Positions 36,007 through 45,241 of a DNA stretch of 64,000 nt are shown piece by piece; within the stretch, counting starts at the first letter, position 1, and each line of letters starts with the position of its first letter. The position numbers and the translations under genes were made by a program. Under the pieces are notes generated by a model. It was not told the origin of the DNA. It made no database searches and saw nothing but the letters and a program-made list of their open reading frames with translations. The DNA comes from Adiantum capillus-veneris. Taxonomy: Eukaryota; Streptophyta; Polypodiopsida; Polypodiales; Pteridaceae. Location of the stretch: assembly GCA_014529385.2 (NCBI GenBank), contig CM043962.1:46293098-46357097 (forward strand), given 5' to 3'.

Positions 36007-37509
36007 ATGTATGGAGTGCGTAACGAAAAGAAAAAGTTGAAATATGCGAGAGAAGGACCATATAGAGTATGTGAGATCACCCCACAAGGAACCATTCGTG
36101 TGGAGACTCTTGATGGAGTTGAAACCATTGGATTCCTCAATGGGAGAAAATTTAAAAGATACTATGATCCTTTAAGCCAAGAGGAGCTACATGCCATCCA
36201 TATGAAAAAGGCAGCCAAGGCACAAACAAAATTGAAGAAGATACAAGCTCAAGCTGAGGCTAAGGAGCGACAACAACGCATAAGACGAAAACGAGAGGCT
36301 AACCTTGGAGTCACACATGCATTCCACGTTGAAACCGACGAGGATTGGTTGGAATCTGACACACCTCTACAATACCCTATTGAGCTAAATAGCACCTATG
36401 GAAAAGTGCTATATAACGCCTTATTGGACACGGTTGCTAAATATAATCTACTATCATATGGGGTGTGGTTTCAGTTAGGGAAGCCACCTCTATCTGAGAG
36501 TATTATCCAAGTCAAGGGTGTCAACAAGAAAAAAACTTCGGTTTTTAGAATCTGGCACACTTCTGTCAGTTATGACAAAGGGGTTGTAGCTCAAGACTTT
36601 TTGGTCATGCCTGTTGGCACTATGGAGGGTAATATAAATCTAGGACGCACGTGGATGATAGCCACCAAATGCACTATTGATTGGGGGACAGGGGGTGTCA
36701 CAACACAGAAACCAACTCTTAGCCCTGCCACTCAAGCCACACTCCCTGAGATATTGACTCTTAAGGAAATAAAACCCAAAACATTGCATGTCCAAGAGGT
36801 TGAACCATATGTCCCCATAGCCCAAGTCTCTAGAGCTTCAACTGATGTAGTTGAAATAAAGCTTGAGACACACAAGACCCATCCCAATATAACAAAGAAA
36901 ACATACAAGTGGGTCCCTAAAGCTTCTTTAGCAACCATAGTTAGTGCTAAAAGACAAGAGCTTGGTAAGAGACGTCCCATTCGCCCCAAGAAATGTAAAA
37001 AAACGTTGCATTGGAATTCTAAAAAACTATTGGAAGCCCAAGGCTACTATGAAGGAAATGATCAAATCTGGGTGCCAAAACGTAAATTGTGCTCTTACTT
37101 GTCACCGGGCCCATGTGAGCTCAATCTTGTGGCTCCAAAACAAATTGAAGATCGCGGAAAGAGAAAAATCACGGAATGCTACACACCTGCTTCTAAGCTA
37201 GTTTGGGTACCAAAGAAAGAACAATTTGGTCCACCTAGCTCAGGGACATTGAAATCAAATGAAGCTTTTTGCTCTTCAATTAGTTCCTATACGGAAATAG
37301 ATGCTTCGACACAACCTCCACCTTCCATTGTACATATCCATACAAGCAAGAAAGAGTTTACACCTCCTGTTGTAAGTTCACCACCTACAACAATGTTGCA
37401 AATAAAATCATGGGAGAGTACCTTACCACCCTTGCAACTAGATGAAACGCATAGGGCGGTCGAAAACTATTGGTTAAAGCCTTCACCTATAACAACTTGG
37501 AACAACTAG
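36007..37509 (+). CDS. Element C integrase tail with decayed second protease-like domain and W-motif repeats
   Basis: This 500-codon open stretch starts in the integrase GPY/F module (REGPYRVCEITPQGTIRVETLDG), continues through a basic helix-rich linker (KAQTKLKKIQAQAEAKERQQ), then reads LLDTVAKYNLLSYGVWFQLG ... VMPVGTMEGNINLGRTWM ... TIDWGTGG. This aligns with the second retropepsin-like domain of D (LLDSGAQTNLLSLSLYRQL ... LLLGQPW ... MIDWSSK), with the catalytic G replaced by V (DTVA). Downstream, W-x-PK motifs (YKWVPKASL, QIWVPKRKL, KLVWVPKKEQ) recur. The start codon is only the first ATG after a break, not a true protein start. Confidence 0.78.
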   Translation: MYGVRNEKKKLKYAREGPYRVCEITPQGTIRVETLDGVETIGFLNGRKFKRYYDPLSQEELHAIHMKKAAKAQTKLKKIQAQAEAKERQQRIRRKREANLGVTHAFHVETDEDWLESDTPLQYPIELNSTYGKVLYNALLDTVAKYNLLSYGVWFQLGKPPLSESIIQVKGVNKKKTSVFRIWHTSVSYDKGVVAQDFLVMPVGTMEGNINLGRTWMIATKCTIDWGTGGVTTQKPTLSPATQATLPEILTLKEIKPKTLHVQEVEPYVPIAQVSRASTDVVEIKLETHKTHPNITKKTYKWVPKASLATIVSAKRQELGKRRPIRPKKCKKTLHWNSKKLLEAQGYYEGNDQIWVPKRKLCSYLSPGPCELNLVAPKQIEDRGKRKITECYTPASKLVWVPKKEQFGPPSSGTLKSNEAFCSSISSYTEIDASTQPPPSIVHIHTSKKEFTPPVVSSPPTTMLQIKSWESTLPPLQLDETHRAVENYWLKPSPITTWNN

Positions 37510-38180
37510 TTTCAAAGGGTGACGACATCATTTCAAACGGTATGATCTACCCAAGGAAGGGGGGAGTGTTTGCTGACAGTCATCATTCACTCACTCTCCT
37601 CTCAACCTTTCTCTCTGAATTCTTAATCTCCAATCTTAGGGAATGTATATATAAATCCTTATACTCACAAAAACAAGATAAAAAAGTAAAAGAGCAAGAG
37701 CCATAGCACAAAATCATAAAAACACATTATGCACAAGAACACGACCCTTGTAATATTTGCACTCTAACCATCATCTATTTGCATGTATAGATATGGCTAG
37801 TACGCTAGCATGTGAGAGGAATTTCGAGTAGTTAGAATGGCTGATACGCCTCTTGACCACGACTGATCTATACTTAGTAGAGAGTGTATCTCCCATTGCA
37901 CAAGCCTACCCTTTTGACCAAGATGACTATAGGCGTCTAGTGACCTTCTTAGTAAACATGGGTACCTATGATGAAGAAGAAGATTTACATGACTACACGG
38001 ATGGCACATATGGTCTCATGGATGATGATTTTGTTTATCTCGATGACGAGGATAAGGGTTTAGCCTTAGGGTTTCTCCCCAATCTCTACAATATCCTATT
38101 CCCTTGACTCTCTAGGGGGAGTGCAAATAATTAGGTTAGGGTTCCTTATGTTTTTTTGTTGTGTTCAATAAGTGTTGGTA
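37510..38180 (+). other. Element C 3' region, left of the D insertion
   Basis: No substantial ORF; a short one at 37853-38107 is acidic (DEEEDLHDYTDGTYG) and unrecognised. Two internal purine tracts, AAGGAAGGGGGGAG (37553-37566) and CTAGGGGGAG (38112-38121), look like secondary polypurine sites. Confidence 0.55.
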
Positions 38181-38185
38181 CCTTT
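38181..38185 (+). repeat. Target-site duplication CCTTT, left copy (element D)
   Basis: CCTTT at 38181-38185 recurs at 57236-57240, exactly outside the LTR ends of D. Confidence 0.94.
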
Positions 38186-39106
38186 TGTTAAGGCGGTTAC
38201 GCCGCTAGCGGAAGCTAAATAGCGAGAACTCAACCAACAATAGAATTTGTCAGACGAGGACGGAGCTTGACCCGCACGCAGGCGCATGGAAACAACTAGG
38301 TGGGTGTCAAATCACCTACTCGACCTTCTAATGACAATCACTACTAAGGAAATCAAATCTAAGTTCTAAAATACGCAAGTGACTGAAATCCGTAATACGA
38401 ACGAATGCTATACGAAACAGGATCTAGAATCATTGAATCGATCTCAAACTCAAGGGGAAGTCTATACACTAGGTAAGAACAACACCCTAAAGACTTGAAC
38501 TGCAAAATCAACCTATAACCACTCCGTGCGGTAAACGTGTATGAAGACAAGCCGAAAAATACAGGTGATCGAAACTTGACCCCGATGGTACTAATGTGTA
38601 GCTCTACTCGTTGTGGTTCTATAGATATGCTGCACGCTCCATTCCGACACACGAGTTGGAAGAAAACTCACACCGAAGCTCGTAGGAACTTACCACACAT
38701 AGAAGCCGATAGCGCACACTCTTGGTATCTGTGCGTAGCTCTCGCCGTTGCTAACACAATGGCGGTGTCGCTTTTCCAATGGCGGCTCCATAGCTCGCGT
38801 AGCAAGTAGATAAGACTCCCTCTCTCTCTCTCTCAGACATAGTCAAGGCGCTCAAAAACTCACTTTGATTAATAATCTGAATCTCCTTATGTTCTCACCT
38901 CAGCCTTGGAGGTGAGAACATCTCTAACTAATTACATTAGCAAATGAAATTACTTCGGGATTACAAGCTGGAAACTCAATTGAGTCCCGTTACTTAATGA
39001 ATGGCTCAAATCAAAATTAATGTCGGAAAGACATTTATTACAATCAATGGTTACAAAATGATGAGTGTGAGCAAAAATGTGGGTGTGATCCTCTGCTGGC
39101 TCAACA
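38186..39106 (-). repeat. 3' LTR of element D
   Basis: The LTR runs (plus-strand view) from TGTTAAGG to CTCAACA. Compared with the 5' LTR it has a shorter (CT)n tract (38818-38833). A 26-bp segment holding the TATA box is replaced by about 10 bp, which completes a perfect 13-bp inverted repeat (38889-38901 and 38909-38921, 7-nt loop). Confidence 0.95.
38889..38921. repeat. Perfect 13-bp inverted repeat replacing the TATA region
   Basis: ATGTTCTCACCTC pairs exactly with GAGGTGAGAACAT around a 7-nt loop. In the other LTR (57000-57051) only the inner five bases are mirrored and the lost segment contains TATATA. The pattern matches a template-switch event between nearby quasi-palindromic arms. 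Confidence 0.88.
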
Positions 39107-39124
39107 CTCCCCCCCTCCGCGTTC
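39107..39124 (-). promoter_or_regulatory. Polypurine tract of element D
   Basis: On the minus strand GAACGCGGAGGGGGGGAG abuts the TGTTGAGCC start of the 3' LTR, in the position and composition of a plus-strand primer. It lies 31 bp after the stop codon of the coiled-coil ORF. Confidence 0.88.
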
Positions 39125-39155
39125 ATGTCGTCCCTGACATGACTTTTATGCTTGG

Positions 39156-42100
39156 TCAATAAAGTCCTGTCGCCTTGAGCATCTGCAAATGTGATTCATA
39201 TCGTAGGTTGTCGATGGTCAAGGTTGGGCCGAATATTTTGCTTTCGTGGGTGAAAAAGCCGGTGTAGAAAGCTTCTTCGAATGTTTGCATGTGGAAGCTA
39301 GGCAAAAACATAATCCTTTGGTATAGGAGGTGTAACACTTTTGGAGAAGGCTGCAATGAAAGATCGTACATCATATCAGTCACCGTGTCGACCGTCGATA
39401 GTAGACTCGAGGTCGTGGCTTTATTTGGCGCAAACACTTCAATGCAAGCTAAGAGAGTCCTGCAGATTTTCTTGAGCATCTGACATGAAAGGTCAGGAGA
39501 GCCAGTAAAGAGCTTGATGGTGCCCGTTAGGGTTTTCACCATGTAGGCTTTACCTATTCTCTCTCCTGCCTTTGGTCCTAGCATCCTGGGATAATTAAGC
39601 CAATTTGGCTTCTTTTCTGCAATCCTGCCATGCTCTTTCCAGTTTCTGACTCTTGGCACCGGGCAGAAGGTTGCATCCTCTCGAATCTCCTTTGGTGCCT
39701 CCACCAAGTAGATGAGGTAGGCTGGGTATTTGTTCAGCCAACCTTTCCTCCATCTAGGTTGTGAATCTACTATCTTCTTTGATTGTTCCTCCTTTGTGAT
39801 GTCGCCTTCGTAAAGAGCGACATACTGCTCCTCCTCTATTCTCTTTTTCGTCTTTAGCACTTCAAATTTCATCAAAGGGAAAGTTAGGCTGGGTTGCATC
39901 CACTGTTCATGGAGCACTTTTGTGTCTAGTCCCTGAAGTCTAATGGAGATTAGGAGTCTCCTCTCCCATTCCATTTCCGCCTTGGCACTCTCCTCTGCTG
40001 ACTTTTCTATTTGGTCATGGAGCCTTTGTTCTTCTTCTTCAGAGATTCTTGAAGTCGAGGCCACCTCTTGAGCTGGGGCTGGATCTTCAATTGTGGTTGC
40101 CTCTCCAGTTTCTGGTAGCTCTATGGCTGCTCCACCTGATTCTTCTTGTGGTGTCTCTGTCTCTCTTCTTTGTTGCTCTTGTAGATCTTGGAGCTGTTTG
40201 CGGAGGGCCTCATTCTCTGTCCGTAGTGTTTGATTTTCTAATGTGAGCCTCTTCTCTGCGGCCAATGATCCCTCCGCAATGTGCAACCTTTGCACTTGCT
40301 CTAATCTCAGCTCTCTTTGTAAGCTTCGGACCTGGTCTTCCAAAGCTGGTATGATAGCTCCCTCTTGTTCGGTTCTTGCTCTGCTACTTCTAGTGGTAGT
40401 CTTGAGTCTAGTGATTGTTCTTTCTTGGAGCTCGACTCTCTCCCTTAGCTCAATGAGCTCATCCTTGGCCGCCTCCAACTCATCCTCTATCCGCTCCCTT
40501 GCTTCCTGTGCACTTGTTACTTCTCTTGAAGCCTCGGCTAGCTGGAGTATCAAGCCGTCTCTCTCGTTTTCCGCGTCATAGAGTGATGCTTTATGACTTT
40601 CAGATTCAGTCATAGCATTCTCTAATTTTCTTTGCAACTCCGCTTCCCTTTGTTTGGCTGTCTCAATCTCTACTTCCTTTGCCTTGGACCTTTCTTTTAT
40701 CTTGCTGAGCAGTTCATGCACCATGTGCATGTCTTTTTCATCATCATCTGTCAACTCTAAAGCTCTTTCCGCCACCACATCCACTGGCTTTGGCTCTTCT
40801 AGTACTTTCGGTTCGTCCAGTTTCTCTTCACTTTCTTTTTTACTCTTTGTTTTTTCCTCCGTTCCTCTCCGTTCATCTTGTTTTTGTAGGGTGATCCCAT
40901 AAACTGCCTCAAGGGCCTCTTCTTCGGTGTATCCTATCTCTACCAGATCCTCATAATCATTTCTCTTTTGCTGAACTGGATCTATCTTCTTTTCTTTGGT
41001 CTCGGCCTCTGGCTTTTCCAAATCATCTGTGTCCACCTCTACTGTGGTCTCCTCCACAATTTTTTCCGTCTTCTTAGGGCTTGGTACATCAGTCATAGAG
41101 GGATATCTGTCCTCAGCTTCCTTGGCTTTCCCTTTGTCAGCTTGCCCATCTTTCTCTTGAGGCTTAGTAGACTCATCTACTTTCCCTTTCCCCTTGTCGT
41201 CTTTTTTCAGCTCAGCTTTTAATTGCTGTACCTCCTCTTCAGTGTATGGCTCGATAGGTTGCTGCTCCAGAATAGCCTCTGACTCCTCATAAGCTTTAAT
41301 ATATTGATCGTATTGATCAATATGTGGCCTGGCTGAGCTAGTTCCGACTTTAGTGGGGTCTGTCACCCACTTTTCTTCAAAGTCACCCTTTAGAGCTCTT
41401 TCCGCTCTAAACTGCTCCACTAGTCTTTCCATTCTTGCCACTTTCTGACTTTTGGTTTGCTTGGGAGCAACCTTCTTCTTTACTTTCTTCTTAAGCGGCT
41501 CGTCCACATCCTCTTCAGGTTCTGAAACTACTTCTAGTTTCCGGCGTGCTCTTGTGGATGCCCTCTTGGATACTTCGGGCTGTTCTTCCTCCTCGTCGGC
41601 TTCTCTAAGCCACTCATTCTGGGAGGGAACCTTTGGCCACTGATCTCTAGCTCCAATAGCTTCATAAGCTATTCTTGTCAGAATTTCCGCTCCTCCTATG
41701 TACTTTGGTTTCTCGTTGTGCATGGTAATTACTTGCTCGTGGATATGTTGAGCGTAATTCACCTCTTTTGGCATATTGCTCTTTAATGCCCATGTGATGG
41801 TGGTCGCAATGGCATGGGGTGGTGTCGTATAATTTTGCGTTCTTTTACTGCAAACATGAAGAAATTGGTTGTACAGTCGGCAAAGGGTTTCCGCTCTTGG
41901 GTCCTCCATATCTCCATAAGTTGCATTCTGCTTCTTGGGCCCATAGACCTCTATGGCCTCCCTTCTTTCCCTGACCGAGCTCCCTTTGTTGTGCAGCTTC
42001 AATGCGTCTGCAATGAGTTGTGGAGTGATCTGTACTTCTACTTTCTCTCCATCCATGGCTGTCAATGTGGCTTTTCCATCCTTCTGAATGGATGTTGCCA

Positions 42101-42431
42101 ACTCGTACACTCTTCTTGTATCCACACCTGATGGTCTCGAGGTGAAGAAACTGTGCAAGTCTGCCCTTTCCAGGTACCTGCTGATGTCTTCTGACCTGCT
42201 ATAATCTACCAATTCCTGTGGGATCATTGGTACATCCACCGCTTGCCCTTGAGGATCTCTGAAAGTCCCCTGGTAGATCTTTATTCCCTCTTTCTCCAAT
42301 ACTGCTTCCTCCACCCAAGTTTTGGTTGGCCTGAGGGTTTCTGCTGGAATGTCAAAGGGTTCCGCTTCTGCAAGAGCATCTTTAATTGTCGGTCTTTTTC
42401 TCTTCGTTGCCGATGGCTTGGCGGAATCCAT
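39156..42431 (-). CDS. Element D accessory ORF, 1,091-aa coiled-coil protein of unknown function
   Basis: The ORF is uninterrupted between pol and the 3' LTR, on the pol strand. Residues about 1-290 look globular (TKTWVEEAVLEKEGIKIYQG, QITPQLIADALKLHNKGSSV, AIATTITWALKSNMPKEVNY). Residues about 290-545 are charged and disordered with KKKVKKKV-type basic patches. Residues about 545-755 form a long heptad coiled coil (ENERDGLILQLAEASREV, ENQTLRTENEALRKQLQDLQ). Residues about 805-1091 are a second globular region (QPRWRKGWLNKYPAYLIYLV, HLLYQRIMFLPSFHMQTFEE). No signal peptide or membrane segment is apparent, so an envelope glycoprotein is unlikely. The N-terminal part may be related to the uncharacterised plant-transposon-protein domains of OTA elements, but I cannot confirm this. 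Its leader carries the palindrome array also found before gag. Confidence 0.85.
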   Translation of the reverse strand: MDSAKPSATKRKRPTIKDALAEAEPFDIPAETLRPTKTWVEEAVLEKEGIKIYQGTFRDPQGQAVDVPMIPQELVDYSRSEDISRYLERADLHSFFTSRPSGVDTRRVYELATSIQKDGKATLTAMDGEKVEVQITPQLIADALKLHNKGSSVRERREAIEVYGPKKQNATYGDMEDPRAETLCRLYNQFLHVCSKRTQNYTTPPHAIATTITWALKSNMPKEVNYAQHIHEQVITMHNEKPKYIGGAEILTRIAYEAIGARDQWPKVPSQNEWLREADEEEEQPEVSKRASTRARRKLEVVSEPEEDVDEPLKKKVKKKVAPKQTKSQKVARMERLVEQFRAERALKGDFEEKWVTDPTKVGTSSARPHIDQYDQYIKAYEESEAILEQQPIEPYTEEEVQQLKAELKKDDKGKGKVDESTKPQEKDGQADKGKAKEAEDRYPSMTDVPSPKKTEKIVEETTVEVDTDDLEKPEAETKEKKIDPVQQKRNDYEDLVEIGYTEEEALEAVYGITLQKQDERRGTEEKTKSKKESEEKLDEPKVLEEPKPVDVVAERALELTDDDEKDMHMVHELLSKIKERSKAKEVEIETAKQREAELQRKLENAMTESESHKASLYDAENERDGLILQLAEASREVTSAQEARERIEDELEAAKDELIELRERVELQERTITRLKTTTRSSRARTEQEGAIIPALEDQVRSLQRELRLEQVQRLHIAEGSLAAEKRLTLENQTLRTENEALRKQLQDLQEQQRRETETPQEESGGAAIELPETGEATTIEDPAPAQEVASTSRISEEEEQRLHDQIEKSAEESAKAEMEWERRLLISIRLQGLDTKVLHEQWMQPSLTFPLMKFEVLKTKKRIEEEQYVALYEGDITKEEQSKKIVDSQPRWRKGWLNKYPAYLIYLVEAPKEIREDATFCPVPRVRNWKEHGRIAEKKPNWLNYPRMLGPKAGERIGKAYMVKTLTGTIKLFTGSPDLSCQMLKKICRTLLACIEVFAPNKATTSSLLSTVDTVTDMMYDLSLQPSPKVLHLLYQRIMFLPSFHMQTFEEAFYTGFFTHESKIFGPTLTIDNLRYESHLQMLKATGLY

Positions 42432-42597
42432 GGATCCTGTAACTCCAATTTTAGAAGTTAGCGTCTTTTTAGTACTGAAAGCCGAAATGAAGCTTTTAAC
42501 TATTCAAATGACTTGAAAATTGAAACATGAGCTATTCAGAGCCTAAGGATGCAAGGTAGGTGAAAAAATATGCAAAATGGGCTCAAAATCATGCTGG

Positions 42598-43608
42598 AGA
42601 CATCATACGCGTATGATGTCTTTTGTGTCAAAATGACTTCATATTGGTTGTGCTTGTAGCTGATAGTGTATACATGAGTATCACATGCTTGGATTTGAGT
42701 TTGGATCCTATTTGGTCAAGTTTTGGCCAATTTAGTCCAGTTCCGGCTCTTGGCAAAATTTTGAAAGGGACTTGGATTTTATGATCCAAATTGGATAAAA
42801 CTTGGTGGTTCACTTTCAAATGGCATGTAGATCACTTCTGTTTGGTGGTTGAAGCCCTGAGGTGCCAAAATCACATAGTGAGACATTATACGCGTATGAT
42901 GTCTTTTAGTGTATTTTTGGACCAAATTTCTCTATAAGCTTGGATTTGGCTTTAGATAGGCTTATTCAGTGGATTTATGAAGTTTGGATAGATTTTGGGC
43001 TAAAAATGGCTCTGGAGACATCATACGCGTATAATGTCTTTTTCATCAATTTTGCATGGGATTGGTTCTGTGGACTCCCCATGTACTAGTGAAGGACTGT
43101 TCCTACTCAAATCTTGGTTTGGACTTGAGTATGTTGGATTTGGGCCAAAAATAGGCTTTAGGTGAAGGATTTTCCCTCAATTGGGCTAATGGGGTGATCC
43201 TCTTGACCAAATGGTTCCAAATTTCATATGTAGCATGTATTAGATATGTATAATGGATGTATGATGACAAATGAGCAGTTTTGGCTCTGTAAGTGCAAAT
43301 AGACATCATACGCGTATGATGTCTTTTGTGTCAAAATGATGCTTTTTGGTTCCAGATAGCTTGTAGATGTGTTTAACAAAAATCCTACAAAGTTTCAATG
43401 AGTTTGGAGTTATTTTGACAAAATTAGGACCAAAAATCAATTTTATGGCCTACTTTGCGTCTTTTTGGTTTTCCTTGGGTTTTCTAACTCCAATTCTCAT
43501 GATACTTGGTTCATAGGATGTGATTAACATGTGGAATGAGGCTATGCACTCAAATGTTGAAATGGATGTGAAATTCATGCTGTGAGACATCATACGCGTA
43601 TGATGTCT
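42598..43608. repeat. Palindrome array 2 of element D (five copies), upstream of the accessory ORF
   Basis: A 24-bp palindrome made of AGACATCATACG plus its reverse complement occurs at 42598, 42881, 43016, 43301 and 43585 (spacings 283, 135, 285, 284). The copies at 42598, 43301 and 43585 are perfect; those at 42881 and 43016 have one substitution. Following text is also shared (TTTTGTGTCAAAATGA at 42621 and 43324), so the true unit is about 285 bp with one short unit. The core ACGCGT is constant. The array ends 167 bp before the ORF start. Confidence 0.95.
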
Positions 43609-45241
43609 TTTCTTGAAATGTTGGTCTTTTTGTGCAAAGAATGCTTTGTGCTAGTGCCCTAAGCCCTGCTAATTAGTTTTCAACTTAAAAAGTCATCAGT
43701 TTAGCTAAAAAGCCCCCTTATAGGCATTTCAGTCTCCGAAGTCGTCTTTTTGCCTTGGAGTTGAATTTCTTCAACTTTTCTTCTCGAGAGTTGCATTTCC
43801 AGCTCATTGGATATGTTGTGAAGCCATCTATCTGGTTGAACTTGACTTTGGCTCCCCGTTCTCCATCTTTCTCCTTTTGGTTGCCCGAAAGCGTCTTTTT
43901 CACCATCGGTAAGTGAATCAACTTTCTTTTGGGTTTTGCTTCAAACATAAGTCATCCATGTATATTTGAAGCTGCTTGTGAAGTTTCATTTCATTTGGTC
44001 GTCAATTTTAGCCGTTATGCCAAAATGACGCTTTGTGTGTCCGCAACCAAATTGGTTGTTCCGACCTACTTTTGGTGGTCCAAACCTGGAGATACTCCAT
44101 GGTTGCATTGCCCTCGATGTTGTTAAGCTTCCTGAGAAGTTTTGTGTCGTTTCGACAACTTTTTCCTGTTTGCCTCTTGTAGGCTCTGTTGACCTAGGGT
44201 TTTTCCAGTCGTTCTTTCTCGAGCTTTGAGTGTTAGAAACCCATCTTCTATACTAGGGTAACCCACCTATAAGTTCTTGCAAGGTTTGGTTAGGCGGTTG
44301 TGCCACTACCTAGCATTCTACCGCATTCCCCGTCTGCTCTTGTTTCTTGGTTTTGGTCAGTTTTCGCGACAAAAGTTAATGATAAGCATCAAAAGCTTAT
44401 GGAAACGAGTCTACCTCTCATGTCTGGTGTCCTCTGAGCTCTCGTAGCAGTCGTAGAAGGTTGTAGAAGGTTGGATGCTCTTGTGTGCTCTTTGCTCTCT
44501 CCAAGAAGGTAATAGTGGAAATGAGCTTGAAAGTGATGTGAAAAATACTTAACTTCGGACTTCCCGGATCACTTGTTACCAAATTTGACATGTGCTCCTA
44601 TCTCGTCGTGAAATGCACTTTAGGATTTGAAATTTCTCAATTTGGACTCCGTTTGACCTGTTTGTGAGAAATCTGTCCACTTTGCCAAAATTCTGTCATT
44701 TCGGGCTTTCCGCAACTTTTCCCGAATTGTACTCAATTTTTACCATGGGTTGCCCTTGTCATTAGGATCATCACCATCTATTCTTTTCTTTTTTCTGATC
44801 TCGTTTCACCTGCTTTTTTATTTTTCTTTTACTTTTATCAAGAAAATCATAAAAAATAAAGGAAAATAGCAAATTGAAGCCAAAAAATTCCAAACATACA
44901 CCATAAATAGTTGGTAACCCTGTGTATATGAATATACACTTATTTGTGATTTCTAGACTTGGATGATCACTTTTTAGCTCCAAAAACACTCTTATTTAAT
45001 GATATTTACACGTCTAGAGACCCAAATTCATCATTTGATCTCTTCTTGTTGCAAAACAAGGTATATAAGGGCATAAATATTATCAATATCCGCAATCAAA
45101 CATAAAAATTGCAAAATCATGTAAGACACTGCCCTTGTAATATAATTTTTGTTTTTCTTTGTTTTTGTCGCTTGTAGCTGCTTTGTAGCTCCTGTATACC
45201 TGTATACCTCCCCCCCTCCTAGTCTGAGTCCTCCTGGACGA
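43609..45241. other. Non-coding spacer of element D between pol and palindrome array 2
   Basis: No ORF above about 75 codons looks real. Near 44293 AGGCGGTTGTGCCACTACC vaguely resembles the LTR end (AAGGCGGTTACGCCGCTAGC), hinting that the spacer may derive from a copy of the 5' leader; this is weak. Confidence 0.5.

Noticed and set aside
37553-37568. PPT followed by an LTR start in element C (GGGGGGAGTG)
   Set aside because: The true 3' LTR with TSD and PPT is at 58571-59233; no LTR sequence follows here.
40049-41222. Plus-strand ORFs inside the D accessory gene (serine/leucine-rich)
   Set aside because: Antisense shadows of the coiled-coil coding sequence.
39156-42431. Envelope-like protein
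   Set aside because: Position after pol fits env-like ORFs of Athila, but no signal peptide, transmembrane helix or cysteine-rich ectodomain is visible.
42598-43608. CRISPR array, suggested by regularly spaced palindromic repeats
   Set aside because: Spacing is about 285 bp with related spacers, in a plant retrotransposon; no cas genes, and units are far too long.
44280-44320. Partial LTR copy within the D spacer
   Set aside because: Only a short imperfect match to the LTR end; not enough to call it.
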